Assembly: GCA_041395865.1 (NCBI GenBank)
Contig: JAWKZQ010000011.1
Location: 1-64,000 of the forward strand
Source of the DNA: IMCC2047 sp041395865
GTDB taxonomy: Bacteria; Pseudomonadota; Gammaproteobacteria; Pseudomonadales; IMCC2047
Reading direction: 5' to 3'
Length of the DNA stretch: 64,000 nt
Shown here one piece after another: positions 17,776-26,300 of the stretch (positions are counted from its first letter, which is position 1; each line of letters begins with the position of its first letter). A program made the position numbers and the translations under genes. The notes under the pieces are model-generated. The model was not told the DNA's origin, did not search any database, and saw only the letters and a program-made list of their open reading frames with translations.

Positions 17776-19224
17776 CTAATAGCTGTGCGCGCCGTGGGAA
17801 CCCAGGCTCATGATGTACTGCAGGGTAATCATGTCCTCGGTATCGTCAAGGCCGTTATCGAATTCACTGTACTGCAGGCGAATACGGCTGAAGTGGCTGG
17901 GGGTGTAGTCCAGCATGACACTGGTTCTGTTCGGGTCATCGACTGTTCCAAGACCGGATTCTTCCAGGAACTCGTCCAGGTCAATGCCGTTATCGACAAA
18001 GTTGATAAAGCGGTTATCCGCTTCCAGGTGGTCGTAACGAACGCCCACGCGCCAGGCGGGCATAAACTGGTAAATCGCCTGAGCGTAGAAGCCCTCCTGC
18101 TCACCGTCGTAATCGGCCTCCGCTGAATTGAGACCTTCTGTAAACTCAGCATGGCCTTTTTCATCGCGCACGAAGTACTCGGCCTGGAACTTGAAATTGG
18201 TCTGTTTGGGGTTGCCGTTTGGCGCCCATTTGTAGACGAAATCAATACCGGCAATATCAACGTCACCGTCCAACAGCTCGTTATCAGCCTCGTCGTCGCC
18301 ATGACCGTGGCTGTGGCCGCCCGCTTCACGCACATCAAAATCGGTGGTGTAGTAGCTGGCGCCCAACTGCCAGCTTGAGCTCTCGTTAATATCGCCACCG
18401 GTTTTCACAAAGAAACCTAAACCGTTGTTGTTGTCATTTTCGCCGCCAGGAAACTCCGAGCCGGAGGTTACTTCGGCACCAAAGCTCAAATAGAAATCCG
18501 TCGGTGCAACCCAGCGGGCCTGCAAGCCGGTTTCCATCAGGTGCCCGCCAAACAGGGCATCGTAAACCAGTGGCCGGTCGGCGAAATCATGGGCGTGATC
18601 GTGGATGCTGTTCAGGTAACCGATCCCCGAGAAGAAGCGCCCGCCTTTCAGTGTCAGGCCATGCCCAAGGCCCAGCGTTTCGATATAGGCTTCCTCCAGC
18701 TCGAATTCCGTTTCACCTTCGTCATAGACAATTGCAGCGGTTAATGCACCGTAAAACTTGTCATCGATATTGGCGGAAATAACCAGCTCATTATGGCCCG
18801 TGGTAAAACCGTTGTCCGGCAACCCGGCCTCACCGCCCAACTGAAAACCAGGCAGTTCAAGATCGCTGTTATCAATATCCGTATAGCGGCCATCCAGAAT
18901 CAGGCTGATTGCCGGATTGAACTCATTGCCCGAAATGCGTCCGCCCGTTGAGGCAACCTTTTTGGGCGCAGCACGCCCCCGCTCTGCAACACGTTCAGCC
19001 TCTTTACTGGCCGCCTGTGCCGAAGCCGCCGCCTCAGAAGCCGCCTGCTGCGCATCCTGCACAGCCTGTTTACTGGTCTTGCTTTCTTCCATCAGAAGCT
19101 TAACGGCAGCCTTAAGCTGTTCGTATTCTGCCTTATCCACCATGATCTGCTCGCCGGCAAAGCCATAGCTGGATAACAACAGGCCCCCGCTTAGCAGTGA
19201 ACCCGTCAGGAATCGATCAAGTTT
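17776..19224 (-). CDS. Outer-membrane porin-like protein of the metal-uptake operon
   Basis: This 482-residue protein has a signal peptide ending GFAG. An N-terminal helical/coiled-coil segment of about 60 residues, rich in Ala, Lys and Gln, precedes a beta-barrel with many aromatic-alternating strands. A His-rich loop GGHSHGHGDDEAD lies near residue 310 and the C-terminus is GSHGAHSY. The ATG at 19224 was chosen because AGGAG lies 7 bases upstream; an earlier Met would shift the signal peptide inward. It is the first gene of the operon with znuA and znuB, behind the Zur box. Zinc passage through the outer membrane is inferred. Confidence 0.8.
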   Translation of the reverse strand, partial: KLDRFLTGSLLSGGLLLSSYGFAGEQIMVDKAEYEQLKAAVKLLMEESKTSKQAVQDAQQAASEAAASAQAASKEAERVAERGRAAPKKVASTGGRISGNEFNPAISLILDGRYTDIDNSDLELPGFQLGGEAGLPDNGFTTGHNELVISANIDDKFYGALTAAIVYDEGETEFELEEAYIETLGLGHGLTLKGGRFFSGIGYLNSIHDHAHDFADRPLVYDALFGGHLMETGLQARWVAPTDFYLSFGAEVTSGSEFPGGENDNNNGLGFFVKTGGDINESSSWQLGASYYTTDFDVREAGGHSHGHGDDEADNELLDGDVDIAGIDFVYKWAPNGNPKQTNFKFQAEYFVRDEKGHAEFTEGLNSAEADYDGEQEGFYAQAIYQFMPAWRVGVRYDHLEADNRFINFVDNGIDLDEFLEESGLGTVDDPNRTSVMLDYTPSHFSRIRLQYSEFDNGLDDTEDMITLQYIMSLGSHGAHSY

Positions 19225-19404
19225 CATTCTTAGTCTCCTATTTTTTAATTTCAATAATTAGCGGAATGAGTAACTGGAAAACTGAAAAGCGACAGGGCAG
19301 TTCTCGCAATTTACTCAGCAGCTTATTTCTCAATGCTTACAGTTCTGTGAACTTTATGATTTCCAAAATCGAGCAAACAGTGCGTCAAACCACCTCCGCA
19401 AATA

Positions 19405-19427
19405 AATATGTTATAACATAACATATT
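19405..19427 (-). promoter_or_regulatory. Zur box
   Basis: The perfect 10-bp arms AATATGTTAT and ATAACATATT have a 3-bp centre. This is close to the gammaproteobacterial Zur operator, whose core is TGTTATA-TATAACA. It lies 181 bp before the porin start, so zinc-loaded Zur is expected to repress the operon. Confidence 0.8.
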
Positions 19428-19576
19428 CTAATGATATGAGAAGATATTTATCTTTTTCAGGATTATTCTAATTAACGTGAAAGAAAGGATGCTGAAGCTA
19501 AACGAGGCAGGAAAATATGCTTCAGCGAAGATTCAGAAAAAGAAGGAAACGAGTAATTAGTGCGTCGTTCAAAATT

Positions 19577-19612
19577 AAATGTGTCAGGGTACAGGGCAGC
19601 CCCAACACATTT
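19577..19612 (-). terminator. Terminator-like hairpin after the small secreted-protein array
   Basis: The arms AAATGTGT and ACACATTT surround a loop with further G/C pairing (GGGG with CCC). On the minus strand the hairpin is followed by TAATTTT. It lies 12 bp after the stop codon of the last array gene. Confidence 0.45.
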
Positions 19613-19623
19613 ACCTACAAGGT

Positions 19624-20016
19624 TTATTCCGACTTAACACCAACCCCATAAAGCCTGGAGCCATAACCCGCGGCACAGGAGCCCGTCACATAAGCAAGAT
19701 TAACTGTTACACCGCTGGCAACAGCCTGTTGAAGCATAGGCTGCATACCTTTAAGGTGCGCATCCATACTCGCGCCGGTATAAGTTAACATCCCCTGGGC
19801 ATCATCAGCACAAGCGATATCAATAGGCTCATTCACAAATACCCGAAGCCTATAGCCGTTATCATAAAACAGCTGCACCTCTTTCAGCGTCAGATCGTTT
19901 AACCAGCCAATTGCGGCATTTGCTGAAAAGGAACTAAGCGAAAAGATAAAAAGTAATAACTTTTTGAAAACAAATTTGCTCTTGAAGTTCATCGGAAAGT
20001 CTTTCAAATAAGTCAT
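19624..20016 (-). CDS. Small secreted protein, family A (copy 3 in transcription order)
   Basis: This 130-residue protein has a signal peptide ending FSANA. The mature part, about 95 residues, resembles the protein at 21189: both have a front like W..(P/L)(F/T)(T/L)KE(I/V), a middle VxVxEIN-like strand followed by a Cys, and an end with two close Cys and GxRxxGVxV. The stop of the upstream family B gene lies 3 bp before its ATG, and GAGG lies about 9 bases upstream. A later ATG at 19992 is possible. Function unknown. Confidence 0.65.
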   Translation of the reverse strand: MTYLKDFPMNFKSKFVFKKLLLFIFSLSSFSANAAIGWLNDLTLKEVQLFYDNGYRLRVFVNEPIDIACADDAQGMLTYTGASMDAHLKGMQPMLQQAVASGVTVNLAYVTGSCAAGYGSRLYGVGVKSE

Positions 20017-20019
20017 GTG

Positions 20020-20382
20020 CTATGGCCTCACAACCCGAAGTATGTCTACAGCATTGTTAAACATCATTTCCACCGTTGTATCACATGCTGTAACAACTCC
20101 ATAATTCGCCTTAACCTCTACATCTAACCCCATAGAAAAGGCTGTAAGTAAAACAGAGTGATTAAAATTCATTTCAGCATTTCTATTTTCATTATTTCCA
20201 TAGATTCCGAACCAATTACCATCCGAAAGCTTGAAAAACACATAGTTATACCACCCATAAGAACTGCTACCAGTACCACAGATTTTAATCTCTTCCACCT
20301 TACCCTGCCCCTGCAAAGCATGGCTTAAGGGACTGAATACCAATATCAGAAAAAGCGAAATAACCGGGACGATTTTGTTCAT
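20020..20382 (-). CDS. Small secreted protein, family B (copy 2 in transcription order)
   Basis: This 120-residue protein has a signal peptide ending SHA. The mature part starts LQGQGKVEEIKICG, has a strand pattern FFKLSDGNWFGIYG, then a helix SVLLTAFSMGLDVEVKANYG and a late Cys (VTACDTT). The same order is found in the proteins at 20695 and 31066. This is a shared small domain with a probable disulfide. AAGGAAACG lies upstream of the ATG. It is translationally linked to the family A gene at 19624. Confidence 0.68.
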   Translation of the reverse strand: MNKIVPVISLFLILVFSPLSHALQGQGKVEEIKICGTGSSSYGWYNYVFFKLSDGNWFGIYGNNENRNAEMNFNHSVLLTAFSMGLDVEVKANYGVVTACDTTVEMMFNNAVDILRVVRP

Positions 20383-20415
20383 AACAGCGTTTCCTTGCTT
20401 GAATAAATAACTGAA

Positions 20416-20650
20416 TTAATTAGCTGGCTCTAAACCCACTCCATAAAGTACATTGCCATAGCTAGCATTACACACATACGCCAAACTCACCGTAGAATTG
20501 CTCGCCACCGCTTGCTGCAACAAAGACAGTATATTCTTTGCGTGTTCGTCAATGGTTGACTGTGAACGGCCCTTCCCATTGCTCTAATGCAAATAATGGG
20601 TTGCTCGCAAAAAACGTCATGACAAACAAAATAGAACGCAGGTGTTTCAT
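20416..20650 (-). pseudogene. Family A secreted protein, internally deleted and out of frame
   Basis: A good ribosome site (AAAGGGAG) and ATG at 20650 open MKHLRSILFVMTFFASNPLF, which runs on to ALEQWEGPFTV, matching the front of family A. The frame then stops at NH*. In the next frame the sequence resumes as the family A C-terminus (STIDEHAKNILSLLQQAVAS onward to LYGVGLEPAN). About 30-40 central codons are missing compared with the intact copies. It sits between the two family B genes, exactly where a family A copy is expected. Confidence 0.75.
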
Positions 20651-20694
20651 AGTCACTCCCTTTAATTTCCAGACAGGCTGCTCTCCATGGCTAC

Positions 20695-21060
20695 TTACTG
20701 ATTTATCTGGATTTCAGCGTAACTGCCCGCATAGTCAAACTGCCCTACAACGGCCTTTCCACACCGGTTTTCAGTGACGGGCTTATAAGTCATGGTGATT
20801 GTTTTACCTGACGTCAGGGCCGCCATTGGCGCCGATAACCACCACTGGTGCAAAGTCAAACGGACACTCGAAGCCCCCGTACTAGATTCCTCGCCCCGAT
20901 ACCAGTAACCATCAACCTTTATAAGATTGGCAACAAAATCTTGCTTCCACTCACAGAAGGAAACGGCTTCCACATTTCCGGTTACAGTTTCGGCCCAGGC
21001 AAACGAGGGAACAGCTAGAATAGCGGCGATTTTAGCCATTAATGCTACGGTCTTTTTCAT
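20695..21060 (-). CDS. Small secreted protein, family B (copy 1 in transcription order)
   Basis: This 121-residue protein has a signal peptide ending FAWA. The mature part begins ETVTGNVEAVSFCEWKQDF and has the strand LIKVDGYWYRGEE, then HQWWLSAPMAALTSGKTITMTYK and a late Cys before CGKAVVGQFDY. It shares its overall plan with the protein at 20020 at low identity. AAAGGAAAAGGACTT precedes the ATG. Function unknown. Confidence 0.67.
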   Translation of the reverse strand: MKKTVALMAKIAAILAVPSFAWAETVTGNVEAVSFCEWKQDFVANLIKVDGYWYRGEESSTGASSVRLTLHQWWLSAPMAALTSGKTITMTYKPVTENRCGKAVVGQFDYAGSYAEIQINQ

Positions 21061-21188
21061 AAGTCCTTTTCCTTTATTTCCTATAATGCCCCGGATGAGT
21101 TAAACCTCGTCACAAATAACAAATCAGCCATTTACTGGCTTATCCATGCGTTCCGATCAGATTATCTTTTAATCACTCCGCCCCGATT

Positions 21189-21563
21189 TCATTCGGGTAA
21201 TATTTTTACGCCAAAGAATCTGGCGCCAGCCCAAGTACTACATGTGCTGCTATCTATGAATAACATAACCTTTTTGCCCTGTGCTTGAGACGCCATCAGC
21301 ATAGAATTCCACTGGCTATGGTAACCGTTCGTAGTCGAGGCCCAATAGCTTACGAAACCTTCTTGGTCAGAAATGGGGCACCCAGAGCTAATCAAGTTTA
21401 TTTCGTCAACTGCCACAGTAAGCACCGCCAGACTATTTTCCGCTCTATGAGTAATCTCCTTGATAGTAAAAGGCCCTTTCCACTCAAAGGCGGCATAAGC
21501 TGGGGAAGATAAGAATAAAAATAATGCGAGAAAAACGCCCAAGCGGGCTGGTTTAAAAATCAT
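21189..21563 (-). CDS. Small secreted protein, family A (copy 1 in transcription order)
   Basis: This 124-residue protein has a signal peptide ending PAYA. The mature part reads FEWKGPFTIKEITHRAENSL, then VLTVAVDEINLISSGCPISDQEG. After that come a helix MLMASQAQGKKVMLFIDSST and the end CSTWAGARFFGVKIL. The helix, a final strand and paired Cys recall small disulfide-bonded periplasmic proteins common in marine gammaproteobacteria. AAAGGATT precedes the ATG. It is the first gene of the alternating A-B-A-B-A array. Confidence 0.68.
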   Translation of the reverse strand: MIFKPARLGVFLALFLFLSSPAYAAFEWKGPFTIKEITHRAENSLAVLTVAVDEINLISSGCPISDQEGFVSYWASTTNGYHSQWNSMLMASQAQGKKVMLFIDSSTCSTWAGARFFGVKILPE

Positions 21564-21600
21564 AATCCTTTACCTCATTGTCCATTGTTAGTGTTAAGTT

Positions 21601-21620
21601 AAGGGGACGGATTTATTTTT
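21601..21620. repeat. RAYT-associated repeat, left copy
   Basis: The sequence AAGGGGACGGATTTATTTTT is the reverse complement, with one mismatch, of the repeat at 22329. The two copies flank the transposase gene in inverted orientation. Confidence 0.65.
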
Positions 21621-22308
21621 CATCTTTCCTTGGCCTTCCCCGTCCTCGTTGCTCAACCCTCATACCCGTTCGCATCTCTATTTCATCAATAAATCGCGCA
21701 TTACCTGTAAGCTGATTACGGCTTACCGATTCCTGAATAAATCTCTGTTCCGCTGACGTAATACCCGACTCTAAAAATTCTATATAACGCCGTTTTCTCT
21801 CCTCAGCTGTAACGCCTAATTCCAGATATTGATCAGCTGCATTAAGTAACTTCCTGCCTTGCCCGAAAATGCGTTCCTGATAACTTGACCAAAGGTAATC
21901 GGCAGCTTTAAGCACCATGCCGGCTTTAACAGGGTTCAACTCCACATAGCGGCAACAAGCTAACAAATAAGCCTCTTTTTGAATTGGGCTTGCTTTGTAA
22001 CGGCCCTCCCAAAGCGCCCCGCTACGCCCTTCCAATTTGTTTACATAAGCGGCTTGCCTGCCGTTAACCCGTTTCATCAGGGTCGAAAGATCCTTCGCAT
22101 CCTTTCCCGGCTCCACTACAAGGTGGATATGATTGGTCATTAAACACCAGGCATACAGCTTGATACCCAGCGCTGTTTTCCATTCCTGCAAATTATTGAG
22201 ATAGAACTGATAATCCTCTTCGGCCAAAAATACCGCTTTGCGGTTATGTCCGCGCTGCACCACATGGTGCGGACAATTTGGCACCAACACCCTCGCCTTC
22301 CTTGGCAT
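21613..22308 (-). CDS. REP-associated tyrosine transposase (RAYT, Y1/IS200-like)
   Basis: This HUH-family single-strand DNA nuclease is related to IS200/IS605 transposases. The 231-residue protein has the N-terminal line PNCPHHVVQRGHNRKAVF and the two-histidine HUH motif NHIHLVVEP near residue 47. The likely catalytic Tyr lies in CRYVELNPVKAG near residue 118. The basic C-terminus, EQRGRGRPRKDEK, is typical of RAYTs. The ATG at 22308 puts PRKARVLVPN at the front as in relatives. Copies of a GTCCCC repeat lie on both sides. The gene seems intact. Confidence 0.88.
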   Translation of the reverse strand: MPRKARVLVPNCPHHVVQRGHNRKAVFLAEEDYQFYLNNLQEWKTALGIKLYAWCLMTNHIHLVVEPGKDAKDLSTLMKRVNGRQAAYVNKLEGRSGALWEGRYKASPIQKEAYLLACCRYVELNPVKAGMVLKAADYLWSSYQERIFGQGRKLLNAADQYLELGVTAEERKRRYIEFLESGITSAEQRFIQESVSRNQLTGNARFIDEIEMRTGMRVEQRGRGRPRKDEK

Positions 22309-22328
22309 GGCTGACTCCTTCAAGCCCT

Positions 22329-22350
22329 AAAATAAATGCGTCCCCTTTTT
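22329..22350. repeat. RAYT-associated repeat, right copy 1
   Basis: The sequence reads AAAATAAATGCGTCCCC followed by a T run. It is a direct copy of the repeats at 22420 and 22451 and an inverted copy of the one at 21601. Confidence 0.65.
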
Positions 22351-22419
22351 CCCGCTTTTCATATGTCCTTTTCCCTTATTTATTCCCTAAATAAATTCGA
22401 CTCTGATCTCAATTATTGC

Positions 22420-22482
22420 TTTTTCTAAAAAATAAATGCGTCCCCTTTTTCTTTTCTAAAAAATAAATGCGTCCCCTTTTTC
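22420..22482. repeat. Two tandem copies of the RAYT-associated repeat
   Basis: Two near-identical units of about 31 bp (TTTTCTAAAAAATAAATGCG, then TCCCC and a T run) are joined head to tail. A short frame, MLNNKDVIDAKTAKKKGTHL, runs into them from 22523 on the minus strand; it may be a gene remnant cut by the repeat. A weaker relative (GGGGTCTGTCCCC) lies at about 22569. Confidence 0.65.
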
Positions 22483-22599
22483 TTGGCCGTCTTGGCATCA
22501 ATAACATCCTTGTTATTCAACATAAAAACCGTCTCGCCCTTTACTCAGACTTAAACCACCGAAAAACGGGGTCTGTCCCCTATTTGAATTATTTCTTTT

Positions 22600-22965
22600 T
22601 TAATCACTGATAAATATCATTTGCACAACTTTTTGGTCTTTAAAAAGAACTCGAAACTGAATGTCTTCAAAAATACTTTCTTGATATAACGAGATAATTC
22701 TAGATTCAGGTATTTTCTCGCCGTAAAGATCAATACTGTAATAACCTTCATCAACACTAGTAGAGCTAGAGTATTCTATTTGAAAGTTTTGAAATTTTTT
22801 AACAACAATCTCTTCTTGCTCACCGATTTCAATTGTTTTCGAAAACCTACCTAAAGATGATAGGTGCTCGTTATAAATAAATGGAAAGATCGCCACTGCT
22901 AGAAAAATAAAAATAACAACGCAATTTATTCCAATCCCCCAATACTCAATAATCTTACTTTTCAT
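22600..22965 (-). CDS. One-helix membrane protein, candidate immunity protein
   Basis: This 121-residue protein has a short basic N-terminus (MKSKIIEYWG), one hydrophobic helix at about residues 11-30 and a soluble C-terminal domain of about 90 residues, predicted to be periplasmic. I recognise no family. Its ATG overlaps the stop codon of the lysozyme-like gene before it (TAATG), so the pair is translationally coupled. A small partner directly behind a toxin module is the usual place of an immunity gene. The periplasmic location suits a toxin that cuts peptidoglycan. This is an inference from context. Confidence 0.6.
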   Translation of the reverse strand: MKSKIIEYWGIGINCVVIFIFLAVAIFPFIYNEHLSSLGRFSKTIEIGEQEEIVVKKFQNFQIEYSSSTSVDEGYYSIDLYGEKIPESRIISLYQESIFEDIQFRVLFKDQKVVQMIFISD

Positions 22966-23375
22966 TAGAAATAGCTCATATATGAACGTACCCTTTTTCC
23001 ATAATCTCGTATCTCACTACAGCCACCACAATTGTATTTAGTTGCTATAGATTCAACAGGGCGATCGTGATTAATTAAAGGTTGTGACTGGAGATTGTTC
23101 AAATGACGCCCTATTGCATAAATACCAATTTTTGGATTCCAAAGCTCTTTTGCGCTATAGCCAAAGTAGCCTTCCGTAACTTGACCTAAACCAAATGTGT
23201 TCCCAGCTCCAAACAACTCTAAAGTATTCTCACCTGGAAGCTGGTGTGTCATTTCCTCATAAATAATTGCCTTAATTAAACGAGGGTCAACTTGTTGATC
23301 AACTGCAACTCGACGAATAATATTTTCATGTTTCTTAATCTCCGCCTTTACCCCATCACCTCTGAGGTTTCTCAC
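22965..23375 (-). CDS. Lysozyme/lytic-transglycosylase-like domain, candidate detached RHS toxin
   Basis: This 136-residue soluble protein has an SLT/lysozyme-like pattern. The helix RLIKAIIYEEMTHQLPG carries a likely catalytic Glu. It is followed by FGLGQVTEGYFGYSAKELWN, then GIYAIGRHLNNL and a final IATKYNCGG segment. It overlaps the end of the RHS gene by 20 bp in the +1 frame. The only start is GTG with no clear ribosome site. A single-base shift would fuse it in frame to the RHS core (EKPQ then RGDGVKAEIKKHENI). The simplest reading is a C-terminal toxin domain cut off by a frameshift. Independent translation is possible. Confidence 0.6.
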   Translation of the reverse strand: MRNLRGDGVKAEIKKHENIIRRVAVDQQVDPRLIKAIIYEEMTHQLPGENTLELFGAGNTFGLGQVTEGYFGYSAKELWNPKIGIYAIGRHLNNLQSQPLINHDRPVESIATKYNCGGCSEIRDYGKRVRSYMSYF

Positions 23376-26300
23376 CTAATATGTGGTACCACTTCTTGGG
23401 ATTTCCTGCTTGTGAGCTCTGATTCTTAGGGTCACTTTCCCCATTAAAAACTTGCCCAAATGCAGCTGAGACCGCTCCATTAGCAAATTTGCCTCCCGTT
23501 GCATCAGAAAGCGTCCCACCAAGAATGGCAGCCAAACCAACTCTCAAGTGAGCCTTATCAGCACCATAACCAATAATGCTATTAACATTGGCAAGCTTTG
23601 AGAAACCAGCACTGATAAATCCATGCCCAAATTTGCCTCCCTGCAACTCAGACATCACACCTCCGGTGACTCCATGAGCCAGAGCTTTACCTGGTAACCC
23701 CCAAGCCTGCTGACCAATAGCCCCAAATGCTGCTCCAGAAACGGCCCCAAACAAACCTCCTTTTACTACATCTTTAAAATTTCCTCCCGCAAATGCCGTA
23801 GCCAATGCCCCTGCAGTAAACCCCCCAACAGCCCCTCCTACGATTGCTGCCTCAGCTCCAAGAGCCACCCAGGTTGCCTGCGAAACTGTTCCAGCCGCAA
23901 TAGCTGCTTCAGCCCCTGCTGTAAAATAAGCATTAGCAGCCCATCCTGCTGTAAAATATGCCGCAACAGCAATAACCGCTATCTTGAACACATCCCCAAG
24001 ACTTATAAACCCACTCGGATCCGTAGCATTCAACGGATTATTCAGCACATACGAGTATCTATTAAGACTCTGAACATTCCCCGGATCTTGCACAAACGGA
24101 TCCGCCTGCACAAACCGCGCCAGATGCGGATCATAAATCCGTCCGTTCATATGGATCAGGCCCACCTCATCAAGCATTTCATGCCCGGTGAAACCACGGG
24201 TGGTAATGCTGTGATCGAAGCTGACCAGCGCCGCCGCACTGTACTCCGTCCAGTTGGAATCGTGACGGCGTTTGCCCCAGGGGTCGAAGCTCATGCCCTG
24301 CGCCACCGGCACGGCATTGGCACCGTCGCCCTGTTCGGTGATCAACAGGATCGAACCGAGGTGATCCTTGTACAGGTACTGTTCAGTGGTGCCCTGCAAC
24401 TGATAACCGGACGGTTGTGCATTCACCGGTTCCAGTTTGATCGCATCCGCCGAGGCCTGGCCGTTGGGGTTGCTGAGCTCCACATAACCCGCTGTGCCGG
24501 CGTTGCAAGTCGTAGGTGCCCAAGAGCACCCACTGCCCAGCCTGGGATTGATCCAGCTGGTTAACCTCCACGGTGTCTGAGCCAGACGCATGGTAAATCG
24601 TGTAAGGCACCTGATTCGAACGGTTTTGGTGATACGTCCACCAGGCGTAGACCTTGTAGGTGCCGGCATTGGTAACGCTCGGCGTCCAGGTAAAGGTATG
24701 CCCGCTATCGTTATAGACTGACTGGCCACTCCATGCATTTGGCGCAGTGGAGACATGCCAGGCACCGGTTGAACTGGTGTTGGCATCCTGGTTGTCGACA
24801 ATGATGTCACCACCAGAACCGCCGACAACCGGCGCATAGGTCTCGGTTACAATGGCAACGCCGTTGATGTAACGCTTAAACTCTCGGCTGCCATCAGGTT
24901 TGGTGATTTTCTCCACGCTGCCAATATACAAGGTGGTGGTTACTTCGTTTGTGGAGGTATTGATATCCACCCGCTTATATCGCGCTCGATCAGGCCCGTA
25001 CTCAAAGGCAATCTGGTGGTTGCCTTTGGTAATCAGGCTGGGCTTGTCGAAGCTGGTATAGGTCAGGGTTCGCCCGGTATCGTCCTGAGTCAGGTTACCG
25101 TTGGCATCGTAGTGATAGTTGATAAAGCCACTTGTACTGGCTGAATCAATTGTACTCGTCACCGCATGCGGCCCACCGCTGCCGCCATTCACCCCGGCAT
25201 AGCTATAGTCGCCCACATCACTCTTGGATTTGATATTACCGAAGCTGTCAAAGGTCGTCGTCAGCGTTGATCCACCGGCAACAGCCGCAGTGGTCAGGCG
25301 ATTCAACCCATCGTAACCAAACGTTTCCTCCCTATCACTGGCGAGGACATTGCTGTTGTCGTAACGCTTCTGGGTACGTCTGGTTAAATTACCCAGCTCA
25401 TCCCACTCACTGCCCACATCAATCAAGGTATGGATGCTGACGCCTAAGGTAGCAATCATATTGGTCTGGCGACCGGTCTTGCTGTCGTAGCTGCGGGTGG
25501 TGGTGTAGCCGTTACCCAGACGCTCCCTGGTGACGTTACCGAAGGCATCCATTTCCAGCACTTCGTAGTAAGTCTGGTTCGGGTTGCCACTACCGTCTAT
25601 TTCAACATCCACGACCTTGTGCAGGTAGCCGTAGCTGTTATAGATATTTTTGACGCCGTTGGTGCCGTAACTATTGTTATCGCGCGCAGCATCGAACACA
25701 TCCAGCGTGCGACCGAAACCGTCATAGGTGACTTTTTCGTAGTGATCGCCATCAGCCCCGTTTACACCCAGGCTGGTAACCGTTTCATCGGCACGTCCGT
25801 AAACATCGTAGTTGACCAGTTTAACGTAACCGCTGACGCTATCGACAACGTTGAGTACCTGCCCCAGGCCATTGCTATTGGCTGGATCGGTACCGTTGTT
25901 GTAGGTCCAGGTGGTATCGCCCTCCAGCACATTACCCGCTTTATAGTCCTGGCGGGTTTTCTGGCGACCCAGGGTATCGTAGGTCATGACGCTTTTCTGA
26001 CCCTTGGCATCGCGCTGCTCGACCAGCTCGCCAAAGGCGTTGTAGTCATACTCCCAGTGCCCTTTATCGGGATCGTCCATGCTGGTTTTACGGCCCAGCA
26101 GATCATAGGCCAAGGTGGTGGTGATCGTGCCATTGACGCCGTTAGCAAGATCGGTGCCGATGGCTTTCATTTCGATCATATTGCCCTGCGCGTCGTAACG
26201 GTATTGCGCCTTTCCTCCCAGGTGATCAATCACCTCAACCAGCTCACCAAGGACATTTTTAGTCTCGGTTTTGTTCTGGTTTTTCGCGTTGGTATAGGTG

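Larger units (their letters stand above)
19225..19623. other. 399-bp gene-free region between the metal-uptake operon and the small secreted-protein array
   Basis: The region is A/T-rich. It holds the Zur box, an 8-bp hairpin (GCTGAAGC at 19491, GCTTCAGC at 19519) and the terminator-like hairpin at 19577. No coding frame with a ribosome site was seen. Confidence 0.6.

Noticed and set aside
22329..22482. Possible CRISPR array from repeated 20-30 bp units
   Set aside because: There are three copies only, two directly abutting without spacers, and one inverted copy across a transposase gene. This fits RAYT repeats.
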